NCBI RefSeq assembly: GCF_946478835.1
Contig: NZ_CAMLDV010000083.1
Location: forward strand, 1 to 15,079
DNA: 15,079 nucleotides
Direction: 5' to 3'
Origin: an uncultured Bdellovibrio sp.
GTDB lineage: Bacteria > Bdellovibrionota > Bdellovibrionia > Bdellovibrionales > Bdellovibrionaceae
Positions 1 to 7,486 of the stretch are shown one piece after another; position 1 is the first letter of the stretch, and each line of letters starts with the position of its first letter. Below the pieces are notes generated by a model. That model did not search any database, had not been told where the DNA came from, and saw nothing but the letters and a program-made list of their open reading frames with translations. The translations under genes were made by a program, and so were the position numbers.

Positions 1-35
1 GCTCTGTGTATAGCTATTATTGTCGCCCTTCGGTG

Positions 36-85
36 GCGCATGGATGCGCGAACCGGCGAAGCCGGCGCCGTTGAGCATGGATGCG
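36..85. repeat. REP-like cluster of inverted and direct repeats
   Basis: Three short symmetric elements lie in a non-coding stretch. GCGCAT-GG-ATGCGC is a near-perfect palindrome at 36-49. CCGGC-GAA-GCCGG is a hairpin with a 3-nt loop at 53-65. The 11-mer GCATGGATGCG occurs at 38-48 and again at 75-85, giving a direct repeat 37 nt apart. The arrangement resembles dispersed extragenic palindromic elements, but copy number elsewhere in the genome cannot be seen from here. The rest of 1-149 shows no convincing gene, tRNA or rRNA. Confidence 0.4.
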
Positions 86-149
86 TGCCGCCCGCAGCAC
101 TAAGCCTCAGAACCAACCCACAGCGCGCACCGAGAGTTGCAAATTGAGC

Positions 150-182
150 AAAAAAAAGCCCCGATGTTTCCACCGGGGCTTT
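150..182 (-). terminator. Rho-independent terminator of fusA
   Basis: Read on the minus strand, an 8-bp stem (AAGCCCCG/CGGGGCTT, plus-strand arms 156-163 and 174-181) with a 10-nt loop is followed by a run of about eight T residues (plus-strand A's at 150-157, partly in the stem). It begins 25 nt after the fusA stop codon. The position and the T-tract make it a standard intrinsic terminator for a monocistronic fusA transcript. Confidence 0.9.
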
Positions 183-206
183 GAAGTTCTAACTAAGAAC
201 TCAGAA

Positions 207-2315
207 TTACTTCTGCTCAGCTGCACGCTTAGCTTGGTATTTCTTCGCAAGTTCTTCTTGGATGTTACGAGGTACTGGAGCGTACTTCGCGAATTCCATA
301 GAGAACTCACCTTTACCTTTAGTACCTGAACGAAGATCAGTTGAGTAACCGAACATTTCAGTCAATGGTACTTCCGCTTCGATAACGCAGTTACCTTCGA
401 AAGCAGTAGTTCCTACGATAGTACCACGGCGTTGGTTGATTTGACCAACCGCTGAACCTTGGTATTCGTCTGGAACAGTTGTCTCAAGCTTCATGATAGG
501 CTCAAGAACTGTTGGTTTCGCAGCACCGTACACTTCACGAAGAGCCGCCATACCAGCGATTTTAAATGCCATGTATGAAGAGTCGACGTCATGGTAAGCA
601 CCGTCTTCAAGAACAACTTCAACGCCAACAATTGGGAAACCAATGAGTGGACCCTTAACAGTTTGTTCTTTGAAACCTTCTTCAACAGCTGGGATGAATT
701 CTTTTGGAATACGACCACCCACAACTTTGTTGTCGAATTTAAATACGGAGCCATCTTCTTGCGGAGGAAGTGGAGCGATTTTACCAACAATCTTCGCGTA
801 CTGACCCGAACCACCCGTTTGTTTTTTATGAGTGTAATCGAATGCAGCTTCTTGAGAGATTGTCTCACGGTAAGCAACCTGAGGTTGACCTACGATCACT
901 TCACAGTTGAACTCACGCTTCATGCGCTCAACGTAGATTTCCAAGTGCAACTCACCCATACCAGAGATGATAGTCTCATTTGATTCCTCGTCACGGTGTA
1001 CGCGGAATGTAGGGTCTTCCTTACGGAATTTTTGCAACGCTTTAGAGAAGTTATTCGCAGCAGTTTTGTCCTTAGGAGCAACTGCCAAAGAGATAACTGC
1101 GTCTGGAACGTGCATAGATTGCATAGATGCGTGGATGTTCTCGTCACAGAAAGTATCACCAGATGCACAGTCGATACCGAACAAGGCAACGATGTCACCA
1201 GCGTAAGCTGTATCGATATCTTCCATCTTATCAGAGTGCATACGAACCAAACGAGGAATCTTAACAGATTTCTTGTTCACTTGGTTCACGATGAAATCAC
1301 CTTTAGACATCTTACCTTGGTAGATACGCATGTAAGTCAACTGACCAAATGGAGTCTCTTGAAGTTTGAACGCCAAAGAAACCAATGGTTTGTTGTTGTC
1401 TGGGAACAGGTCAAATTTCTCTTCGTTCTTGTCAAGATCAAGAGCTTGCTCTTTTTTCTCAGCAGGAGACGGAAGATAGTAAGTAACCGCGTCCATCAAA
1501 CGTTGAACACCTTTGTTTTTGAAAGCAGAACCGCAAAGAACTGGAACAAGTTTCAAGCCGATAGTTCCTTTACGGATAGCAGCGCGAATCTCTTCAGTTG
1601 TTGGTTCTTCTTCCATCAAGAATTTCTCTTCGATAGCAGAGTCGATATCAGCCAACTTACCGATCATGATTTGACGGTATTTTTTCGCTGTTTCAACTAG
1701 ATCCGGTGGGATCTCGCCAACAACAACGTTTTCACCGTTTTCACCTTCGTTGATGTAAGACTTCATATCAGTCAAATCAACGTGACCTCTGTGTTGATCT
1801 TCCAAACCGATTGGGATTTGGATCATCACTGCGTTCAAGCGCAATTTTTCAATCAAAGCGTCAGTTACACGGTAAGGGTTCGCACCTTGACGGTCCAATT
1901 TGTTAACGAAGGCCAAACGAGGAACGTTGTAACGTTTCATCTGACGGTCAACTGTGATGGACTGAGATTGAACACCGGCAACACCGCAAAGAAGAAGAAC
2001 GGCACCATCAAGAACGCGAAGAGAACGTTCAACTTCAACTGTGAAGTCCACGTGCCCCGGAGTGTCGATCAAATTGATTGTGTAGTCTTTCCAGTGAACT
2101 TGCGTCGCCGCAGACTGGATAGTGATACCTTTTTCTCTCTCTAGATCCATGGAGTCCATTGTTGCACCGACGCCGTCTTTACCACGAACTTCGTGGATAG
2201 CGTGGATACGGCCTCCATAGAACAAAATACGCTCAGAAGTCGTCGTTTTTCCCGAGTCGATGTGAGCCGAGATACCGATATTTCTGACCATATCAATATT
2301 CCATTTTTTGGACAT
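207..2315 (-). CDS. fusA: Elongation factor G, mitochondrial EF-G1/spdEFG1-like subfamily
   Basis: This 702-residue translational GTPase catalyses tRNA-mRNA translocation on the ribosome in the cytoplasm. G1 (AHIDSGKT, residues 17-24), G3 (DTPGH, 84-88) and G4 (NKLD, 138-141) are intact. Domain II, III, IV and V regions follow in the usual order, and the domain IV loop [12 protein letters not shown] is present. Length is normal for EF-G. The G1 Ser in place of the usual Ala, the stretch [16 protein letters not shown], and RQMKRYNVP after the G3 region resemble mitochondrial EF-G1 and the 'spd' EF-Gs of spirochaetes, planctomycetes and deltaproteobacteria more than standard FusA. The start is ATG at 2313-2315, preceded by AAGAAGGG as ribosome binding site. 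The gene stands alone, divergent from recQ, not in a str operon, and has its own terminator. Function is certain; subfamily is read from remembered motifs. Confidence 0.95.
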   Translation of the reverse strand: MSKKWNIDMVRNIGISAHIDSGKTTTSERILFYGGRIHAIHEVRGKDGVGATMDSMDLEREKGITIQSAATQVHWKDYTINLIDTPGHVDFTVEVERSLRVLDGAVLLLCGVAGVQSQSITVDRQMKRYNVPRLAFVNKLDRQGANPYRVTDALIEKLRLNAVMIQIPIGLEDQHRGHVDLTDMKSYINEGENGENVVVGEIPPDLVETAKKYRQIMIGKLADIDSAIEEKFLMEEEPTTEEIRAAIRKGTIGLKLVPVLCGSAFKNKGVQRLMDAVTYYLPSPAEKKEQALDLDKNEEKFDLFPDNNKPLVSLAFKLQETPFGQLTYMRIYQGKMSKGDFIVNQVNKKSVKIPRLVRMHSDKMEDIDTAYAGDIVALFGIDCASGDTFCDENIHASMQSMHVPDAVISLAVAPKDKTAANNFSKALQKFRKEDPTFRVHRDEESNETIISGMGELHLEIYVERMKREFNCEVIVGQPQVAYRETISQEAAFDYTHKKQTGGSGQYAKIVGKIAPLPPQEDGSVFKFDNKVVGGRIPKEFIPAVEEGFKEQTVKGPLIGFPIVGVEVVLEDGAYHDVDSSYMAFKIAGMAALREVYGAAKPTVLEPIMKLETTVPDEYQGSAVGQINQRRGTIVGTTAFEGNCVIEAEVPLTEMFGYSTDLRSGTKGKGEFSMEFAKYAPVPRNIQEELAKKYQAKRAAEQK

Positions 2316-2373
2316 AACTTTACCCTTCTTAATTGGTCGTTGTTTTAATAGTTATATTTATGAAAGCATTCGG

Positions 2374-2400
2374 ATTATCACCAAATAAAGCCGAGTGCAA
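2374..2400 (-). promoter_or_regulatory. Candidate promoter of fusA
   Basis: On the minus strand, TTGCAC (plus 2395-2400) and GATAAT (plus 2374-2379) are separated by 15 nt, a short but tolerable spacer. They lie about 60 nt upstream of the fusA start codon in an AT-rich leader. This is the best sigma-70-like match in the divergent intergenic region 2316-2512. It is a by-eye call only. Confidence 0.3.
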
Positions 2401-2512
2401 AAGAAGATTCTAGGCTAGGCCAGTGACGCAATGCAACGCTAAAGGCGCCGCTCTCTCTTTGAGGCGGACCTTGGCTTGGCGTAGCGCCTAGGCTTGACGT
2501 AAACTTGGTGGC

Positions 2513-3961
2513 ATGACGGACCTCCACGAACTGCTGACCACGAATTTTAATTTTACCTCTTTCCGAGGAGAGCAAGAAGCTATTTTGCGCAAAGTTTGGG
2601 CAAATGAAAATCTCCTCGCATTAATGCCGACGGGAATGGGAAAAAGCCTCTGCTTTCAGTTTCCAGCCAAGATTCGCGAGGGATTGGTCGTGGTTATTTC
2701 GCCCCTAATCGCACTCATGCAAGATCAGGTTTTTAAGGCCCAAGACCTGGGGATTCCCGCTACATTTCTTAGTTCAACATTGAGTCGTGATGAACGTTTG
2801 TCAAGGCAGGCTCGGATTGCCGCCGGAGACTTTAAACTGCTTTATGTCACTCCCGAGCGTTTTCGCAAAACCGAATTCCTAGAGGCGATCAAAGGCAGGA
2901 AGATCCAGCTTTTGGCCGTCGATGAGGCTCACTGTATTTCGCAATGGGGACATGACTTCCGCCCGGACTATTCCCGCGTGGGAGAATTTCGCGCGCTCTT
3001 GGGAAATCCTCCAACGCTGGCACTGACAGCGACGGCAACTCCGGAAGTGCAAAAAGATATTCTCGCAAAACTATTTATGCCGGAGGCGGAGATTATTTCT
3101 GCCGGAATTGAAAGACCGAATCTGGCTTTGAATGTTCACGACATCTACGGCATCGACGAAAAGATCCGTGCAATTGTGGGACTTCGTCATCAGCACGGGG
3201 GCGCGGCCATTGTTTATTGTTCTCTCATTCAAACTCTCAAAAAAGTTTCTTCCTCTTTAAATCGGCTGGGCATTGAGCATTTGATTTATCACGGAGATCT
3301 TCCTCCGCAGGACCGCAAGCGCAATCAAAAAAGATTTATCACCGAAGCGGCACCGCTGATGATTGCCACTCCCGCATTTGGTTTGGGAATTGACAAAGAC
3401 AACGTGCGGGTTCTGGTTCATGCAGAAACACCAAGTTCCCTGGAGTCTTACTTTCAGGAAGTCGGACGCGCGGGGAGAGATGGCAAAGAGTCCTCTTGTC
3501 ATTTGCTCTATGATCAGGATGATGTCACGATTCAAATGGAGTTTTTAAAGTGGTCGCATCCCGAACCTGAGTTCATTCGTAAAATCTATCAATTGATTGA
3601 TGAAAAGCGCATGCAAGTCGATCAGGGCGGTTTTGATTTCTTGCGCGAGCAAATGAACTTTAAAAATCGCCGGGATTTCCGTTCAGAAGCGGCGGTGAGT
3701 ATTCTCGAACGCTGGGGATGTTTGGAAAAATCCGACGATCCATTTCCTTACGTCTGTGTGCATGCGCCGACGGACGAGCAGTTCGCTACTGAAAATGGAG
3801 CGGAGATTTTAAAAGCTCAGAATACAAAACTGCTCAAGATGGTGCAGTGGGCGACACAGGATTCTGAATGTCGCCTGAACAGAATTTATCATTACTTCGG
3901 GCATGAGCATGAAACACCTTGTGGAAAGTGTGATGTCTGTAGAGCGAGAAACGGAGGATAG
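2513..3961 (+). CDS. RecQ-family ATP-dependent DNA helicase, short RecS-like form
   Basis: This is a 3'-5' superfamily II DNA helicase of the RecQ family, acting in recombination and replication-fork repair. Visible motifs are Walker A MPTGMGKS (38-45), DEAH (137-140) followed by the RecQ aromatic loop SQWGHDFRPDY, motif III LTATAT (171-176), motif V around ATPAFGLGIDK (285-295) and motif VI QEVGRAGRDG (315-324). The C-terminus has four Cys for zinc (about 453, 470, 473, 476), the last three in CGKCDVC, and the protein ends six residues later. At 482 residues it lacks the C-terminal HRDC domain of E. coli RecQ and is close in size to B. subtilis RecS. The start ATG lies after only a weak GGTGG at 1-nt spacing, so translation initiation looks poor. 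It is first of three tightly packed genes. Confidence 0.9.
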   Translation: MTDLHELLTTNFNFTSFRGEQEAILRKVWANENLLALMPTGMGKSLCFQFPAKIREGLVVVISPLIALMQDQVFKAQDLGIPATFLSSTLSRDERLSRQARIAAGDFKLLYVTPERFRKTEFLEAIKGRKIQLLAVDEAHCISQWGHDFRPDYSRVGEFRALLGNPPTLALTATATPEVQKDILAKLFMPEAEIISAGIERPNLALNVHDIYGIDEKIRAIVGLRHQHGGAAIVYCSLIQTLKKVSSSLNRLGIEHLIYHGDLPPQDRKRNQKRFITEAAPLMIATPAFGLGIDKDNVRVLVHAETPSSLESYFQEVGRAGRDGKESSCHLLYDQDDVTIQMEFLKWSHPEPEFIRKIYQLIDEKRMQVDQGGFDFLREQMNFKNRRDFRSEAAVSILERWGCLEKSDDPFPYVCVHAPTDEQFATENGAEILKAQNTKLLKMVQWATQDSECRLNRIYHYFGHEHETPCGKCDVCRARNGG

Positions 3962-3964
3962 AAA

Positions 3965-5047
3965 ATGAAAATGTCTTTCAAAGTTCTTTTGTTCGTCGGC
4001 TCAATGTTTTTCGTGTCGTCGGGCTTAGCTGCAAAACTTCCTCTTGAAAAATTAAAAATGCCTGCGGGATTTAAAATTTCCGTGTGGGCCACGGTGCCCG
4101 GGGCACGTTCTTTAGCGCAAGCTCCTGATGGCCGTATTTTTGTGGGCACTCGTAGCGGCGACAAAGTCTATGTCGTACAAAATGGGAAGACCCAAGTTTT
4201 GGCGCAGGGCCTGGACACGCCGAACGGCGTTGCCTTTAAAGACGGAAAACTTTATGTCGCAGAAATCAGTCGCATCTTGGAGTTTGACGTCAGCAAACAA
4301 ACAGCTTTGCCGATGAAGCCGTCCCGCATTTTAGAACAAAGATTTCCTTCGGACACTCATCACGGTTGGAAGTTCATCCGCTTTGGTCCTGATGGATTTC
4401 TTTATGTTCCTGTTGGCGCCAACTGCAATATTTGCGATCCGGGAAAAGAATACGCGCGCATTTACAAAATTGATGTGAACGGAAATTCAAAAGAAGAAGT
4501 CGCGCAAGGCATTCGCAACACTGTCGGCTTTGATTTTCATCCAACGACAAAAGAACTGTGGTTCACCGATAACGGACGCGATTGGTTGGGGGATGATCGT
4601 CCACCTGATGAGCTCAATCGTTTGACGAAAATCGGCGAGAACTTTGGTTTTCCTGTTTGCCATGGGAAAGACATTTTAGATCCCGAATTTGGCAAGGAAA
4701 AATCGTGCAAGAATTTTACTCCTCCTGTTGCTGAATTGCGGGCGCACGTGGCGGCTTTGGGAATGCGTTTTTATACCGGAGCGATGTTTCCGGCGGAATA
4801 TAAAAACAGCATCATTCTTGCTGAGCATGGATCCTGGAACCGCTCGACAGCCCAAGGCTACCGTCTGACGTTTGTAAAGCTGAACGGTTCACAAGTTGAA
4901 AAAACGGAAGGGTTTATCGAAGGTTGGCTGCAAGGGGACTCCGCGTGGGGACGTCCTGTGGACGTAGAAGTTCTGAGCGATGGTTCAATGCTTGTCTCTG
5001 ACGACAAGGCCGGCGTTATTTACCGCGTGACGTATCAGGGGAAATAA
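3965..5047 (+). CDS. Secreted PQQ-dependent sugar (glucose/sorbosone-type) dehydrogenase family protein
   Basis: This 360-residue exported beta-propeller protein belongs to the soluble glucose/sorbosone dehydrogenase family, which oxidises aldose-type sugars with PQQ in the periplasm. An N-terminal signal peptide ends near LAA-K (residues 21-24). Family signatures are THHGWKF (131-137, containing the putative catalytic His), GIRNTVGF (182-189), TDNGRDWLGDD (201-211), EHGSWNR (287-293) and the closing blade VDVEVLSDGSMLVSDD. A CNIC pair at 154-157 could form a disulfide; it is not a CxxCH haem site. The start has a good GGAGG (3953-3957) inside the recQ tail, 3 nt after the recQ stop, so co-translation with recQ is likely. 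Its last base is shared with the aat start codon. True substrate and PQQ use are unproven; many homologues are uncharacterised. Confidence 0.82.
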   Translation: MKMSFKVLLFVGSMFFVSSGLAAKLPLEKLKMPAGFKISVWATVPGARSLAQAPDGRIFVGTRSGDKVYVVQNGKTQVLAQGLDTPNGVAFKDGKLYVAEISRILEFDVSKQTALPMKPSRILEQRFPSDTHHGWKFIRFGPDGFLYVPVGANCNICDPGKEYARIYKIDVNGNSKEEVAQGIRNTVGFDFHPTTKELWFTDNGRDWLGDDRPPDELNRLTKIGENFGFPVCHGKDILDPEFGKEKSCKNFTPPVAELRAHVAALGMRFYTGAMFPAEYKNSIILAEHGSWNRSTAQGYRLTFVKLNGSQVEKTEGFIEGWLQGDSAWGRPVDVEVLSDGSMLVSDDKAGVIYRVTYQGK

Positions 5048-5715
5048 TGGTCGTAAAGGTTCAGCACTCCTCAGTGGATTTTCCTGACGCTCGCGACACG
5101 CTTGCAGAAGGAATCATTGCGGTCGGAGGAAAGTTAGATGTGGGAACGCTGTATGCGGCTTACTCTCGCGGAATTTTTCCGTGGCCTCAGCCGGGGCTTC
5201 CTATGCTTTGGTTTTCTCCTGAACAGCGGGGTGTTTTAGAATTCAAAGACTTCAAGGTTCCAGAAAGTCTGCGTCGGTATCGTCGCCGAAATCCGCAAAT
5301 TGATTTCACCGTAAATAAAGATTTTCACCAAGTGATCGAAGAGTGTTCAAAACAACCACGTCCGGGACAAGAGGGAACGTGGATCACGCCGATGATGAAA
5401 CGCGCGTATTTGGATTTTTTTAAAGAGGGATACTGTCTCTCGATTGAAGTGCGCGAAAACAATATCGTGATCGGAGGAATCTACGGCGTTCTTGTCGAAG
5501 GTGTTTTCAGTGGCGAAAGTATGTTTTATAAAAAACCCAACGCTTCCAAATTGGCGTTGTGGTTTCTTGTCGAGCTTTTGCAAAGCCAAGGTCACGATTG
5601 GATTGACGTGCAAATGGTGACTCCCGTGATTGGAAGTATGGGAGGCAAATATGTCGACCGCGAAGACTATCTTGAGATGCTAAAAAAGCGTCATCAAGAT
5701 CTCGGCTTTGAGTGA
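5047..5715 (+). CDS. aat: Leucyl/phenylalanyl-tRNA--protein transferase
   Basis: Aat transfers Leu or Phe from aminoacyl-tRNA to proteins with N-terminal Arg or Lys, marking them for ClpS/ClpAP degradation (bacterial N-end rule) in the cytoplasm. The 222-residue protein matches the E. coli enzyme (234 aa) along its length: YSRGIFPW (39-46), WFSPEQRGVL (55-64), GTWI (110-113), GGIYG (143-147), SGESMF (155-160) and IDVQ (186-189). The acidic residues of GESMF and IDVQ correspond to the catalytic-site pair of the family. The usual QVLNDH-like segment reads QMVTPVIGSMGG, a divergence after the conserved Q. The start ATG shares its A with the preceding stop codon, with AGGGGA just upstream, so translation is probably coupled. 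Placement behind a helicase and a sugar dehydrogenase is not the usual neighbourhood. Confidence 0.93.
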   Translation: MVVKVQHSSVDFPDARDTLAEGIIAVGGKLDVGTLYAAYSRGIFPWPQPGLPMLWFSPEQRGVLEFKDFKVPESLRRYRRRNPQIDFTVNKDFHQVIEECSKQPRPGQEGTWITPMMKRAYLDFFKEGYCLSIEVRENNIVIGGIYGVLVEGVFSGESMFYKKPNASKLALWFLVELLQSQGHDWIDVQMVTPVIGSMGGKYVDREDYLEMLKKRHQDLGFE

Positions 5716-5740
5716 TCACTCTTTAGTCAGTGAGCTCACT
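5711..5740. repeat. Paired palindromes after aat
   Basis: AGTGATCACT (5711-5720, perfect palindrome, containing the aat stop codon) is followed 8 nt later by AGTGAGCTCACT (5729-5740, perfect palindrome). They share the half-site AGTGA/TCACT. The pair could be a tandem operator or alternative hairpins. No T-tract follows, so it is not a standard terminator. The rest of the 150-nt gap before the next gene holds a GATAAT (5846-5851) without a good -35 partner; no promoter can be called with confidence. Confidence 0.35.
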
Positions 5741-5865
5741 TTGAGCTTCACCGGGAATTTGTTTCATAGGTCGCTTTGCGATCTCTTTTATATTCGAAAT
5801 GATTACGGGTTTTTCATGCCATGGTTCTTGCTCTCCCGTCCTCGAGATAATGGAACGGAGATGAT

Positions 5866-7302
5866 ATGAAAGCCCATTTATTAGGAGCTGCCGCTGCAGT
5901 TCTTCTGAGTGTTCTTGCTGGAACCCCCGCTCATGCCCAATCCCAAGGGAGTGTGGCCGTAGCTAAGAGCCAGCTTACTGTTGGTCAGAGATATTATATC
6001 TCTGCGGATTCTTTGAACGTTCGTTCAAGCAACTCGACGACGGCAAATAACGTTGTCGGTAAGCTTGTAAAGAACGACATCGTAGAAATCTATGATGTGT
6101 TGAACGAAGCCACACCTTTGGTGCAAGTGAAGATTATTAAGTCTTCCAATATCTCAAGCACAGCGGCTCCTGAGCTGTATGTTTCTAAGGACTACTTGAG
6201 TGCCGTTCTTGTTGTCACTCCAGAGTCGAATTCAAAGTATTTCGTGATTCAGAATATTGCGACAGAAAAGACACGTATTTATGAGCGTTGCACGACGTCT
6301 CCAGGTTGCCCTCACACATTGGTGATGGAAACAGACACTGTTGTGGGTCGTCCTGAAGAAGGAACTGACAGTGATCCTAACGCGTTTAAAACGTGGGTGG
6401 GTCACGGTCGTATTGCTTCGTGGGTGAAGTTCTATCAAGACGGTCTTGGTTTTTATCCTCGTTGGTACACTCCAGGCCAAGACATCAGCACGATTCCAGA
6501 TCCGGTAACAGACAGCATAAGTTTGTTAATGGGTGGAAGAAAGTGGATCGTTAAAAACTCTCAAGGTAAAACTTCAAACTATGGAGCTTTCGGTTGGTAT
6601 GCAGCGAAGCTTTCTCCTGAAGGTGAAGACGGCGTGAACTACCAATGGATCCACGGGACGATTGGTTGGGGTAAAGACGGTGCGAAACCTATTGAGATGA
6701 CTCGCGGTAAGATGATCAACTTCTTCTCAAATCCGGGTTCACATGGTTGCACGCGTTTGGAAAACAGAGCAGTAGCATACATGAGACACTTGTTGCCAGT
6801 AGGCACAGATATCTACCGTGTCTACGCAAGAGAAGCGACTCGTGAAGTGGCTCCGTACTCGCGCTACAGAAGTGCCTACAACAATCCATTCCGTTGGGAG
6901 TTTATGTTGTTAACGAATGGTGCGGCAGAGTCCGGCGGTTTGACAGCGGATGCAAACACGATCCGTTCACAAGGTGTTCGCGTGAGTTCAGCTAACTTGA
7001 TCGAACAAGGTATTTACGAGGTAAATCATTATCCAACAGTGATGGGACTTGATTATACGAAGTCAGCGGCTTCGGGTAAATCAGGCGACCGTTATAACAT
7101 CGACAAGAAAAACAAAGGTGCTTCGAATTTCAGAGGTTATTTCTTGGTTGATGAAGGTCGTTTCGTAAACTACCAACATCCAAGTTACTCTGCGACAGGT
7201 GGTGCGGTTCGTACGGGTGGTTTGTCAGCGTTCAGAACATCGGTTCCTGAATACTTGACGGCAACTCCTGGTCCTATCCAAATCCCTGCAATCAATCGTT
7301 AA
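5866..7302 (+). CDS. Secreted L,D-transpeptidase (YkuD fold) with SH3-like domain
   Basis: This 478-residue exported protein is predicted to catalyse L,D-transpeptidation in the periplasm: 3-3 peptidoglycan cross-links, lipoprotein attachment or amino-acid exchange. The signal peptide ends near AHA-QS (about residue 24). A bacterial SH3-like domain spans roughly 42-112 (ISADSLNVRSSNS onward). The YkuD catalytic domain carries HG at 263-264 and the signature SHGCTRLEN at 292-300, with Cys295 as nucleophile and Arg297. A further 150 or so residues follow the catalytic region without a domain I recognise. The protein is longer than simple Ldts. Start ATG follows GGAG at short spacing. A strong stem-loop lies after the stop, before the deacetylase gene. 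Predicted enzyme class is secure; substrate and whether the target is self or prey wall are unknown. Confidence 0.88.
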   Translation: MKAHLLGAAAAVLLSVLAGTPAHAQSQGSVAVAKSQLTVGQRYYISADSLNVRSSNSTTANNVVGKLVKNDIVEIYDVLNEATPLVQVKIIKSSNISSTAAPELYVSKDYLSAVLVVTPESNSKYFVIQNIATEKTRIYERCTTSPGCPHTLVMETDTVVGRPEEGTDSDPNAFKTWVGHGRIASWVKFYQDGLGFYPRWYTPGQDISTIPDPVTDSISLLMGGRKWIVKNSQGKTSNYGAFGWYAAKLSPEGEDGVNYQWIHGTIGWGKDGAKPIEMTRGKMINFFSNPGSHGCTRLENRAVAYMRHLLPVGTDIYRVYAREATREVAPYSRYRSAYNNPFRWEFMLLTNGAAESGGLTADANTIRSQGVRVSSANLIEQGIYEVNHYPTVMGLDYTKSAASGKSGDRYNIDKKNKGASNFRGYFLVDEGRFVNYQHPSYSATGGAVRTGGLSAFRTSVPEYLTATPGPIQIPAINR

Positions 7303-7314
7303 TTTTTCGTCTCT

Positions 7315-7341
7315 CCAGAGAGGCTATTTTAGCCTCTCTGG
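7315..7341 (+). terminator. Strong stem-loop after the L,D-transpeptidase gene
   Basis: A 12-bp perfect stem (arms 7315-7326 and 7330-7341) closes a TTT loop, 12 nt after the stop codon. It is not followed by a T-tract, so it is not a classical intrinsic terminator. It may act as an attenuator, mRNA 3'-end stabiliser or partial terminator. A second small hairpin, GTCTC-GCTCT-GAGAC, follows at 7347-7361. The remainder of the gap to 7476 shows no confident promoter. Confidence 0.6.
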
Positions 7342-7476
7342 CTCCTGTCTCGCTCTGAGACGTTGCTAAGCCTTAATTGTTCTTCGTACAAAGTTTAGAC
7401 AGGCCAAGTGGCTTAAACCCTTGAAAGACCGGGGGTATAGCCGTTGCATTTTATTTCCTCGAATCATTAATTTTTC

Positions 7477-7482
7477 GGGAGG
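7477..7482 (+). promoter_or_regulatory. Ribosome binding site fixing the deacetylase start
   Basis: GGGAGG, 4 nt before the ATG at 7487, selects that codon over an in-frame upstream TTG at 7421. Initiation at 7487 also places the signal peptide directly at the N-terminus, whereas the upstream start would add 22 poorly plausible residues. Confidence 0.85.
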
Positions 7483-7486
7483 AAGT

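Noticed and set aside
1..149. tRNA, small RNA or gene fragment at the window start
   Set aside because: The hairpins do not form a cloverleaf and no open frame with a start context or recognisable product is present.
996..1700. Long open frame on the plus strand inside fusA (and further ones at 591-983 and 1782-2144)
   Set aside because: They are antisense to a fully conserved EF-G, have no domain content or ribosome binding site, and are rich in Phe/Val/Leu as expected from a complementary frame.
2471..2499. GC-rich repeats and TTGACG just upstream of recQ as promoter
   Set aside because: No -10 hexamer at a valid distance: 17 nt after TTGACG falls inside the recQ coding region. The GGCG-TAG-CGCC hairpin at 2478-2488 is too short to interpret.
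4424..4437. Possible haem-binding motif in the sugar dehydrogenase (CNIC)
   Set aside because: The residue after the second Cys is Asp, not His, so it is not a CxxCH c-type haem site.
7421..7486. TTG start giving a longer deacetylase
   Set aside because: The ATG at 7487 has GGGAGG at 4 nt and leads directly into a signal peptide; the extension has neither.
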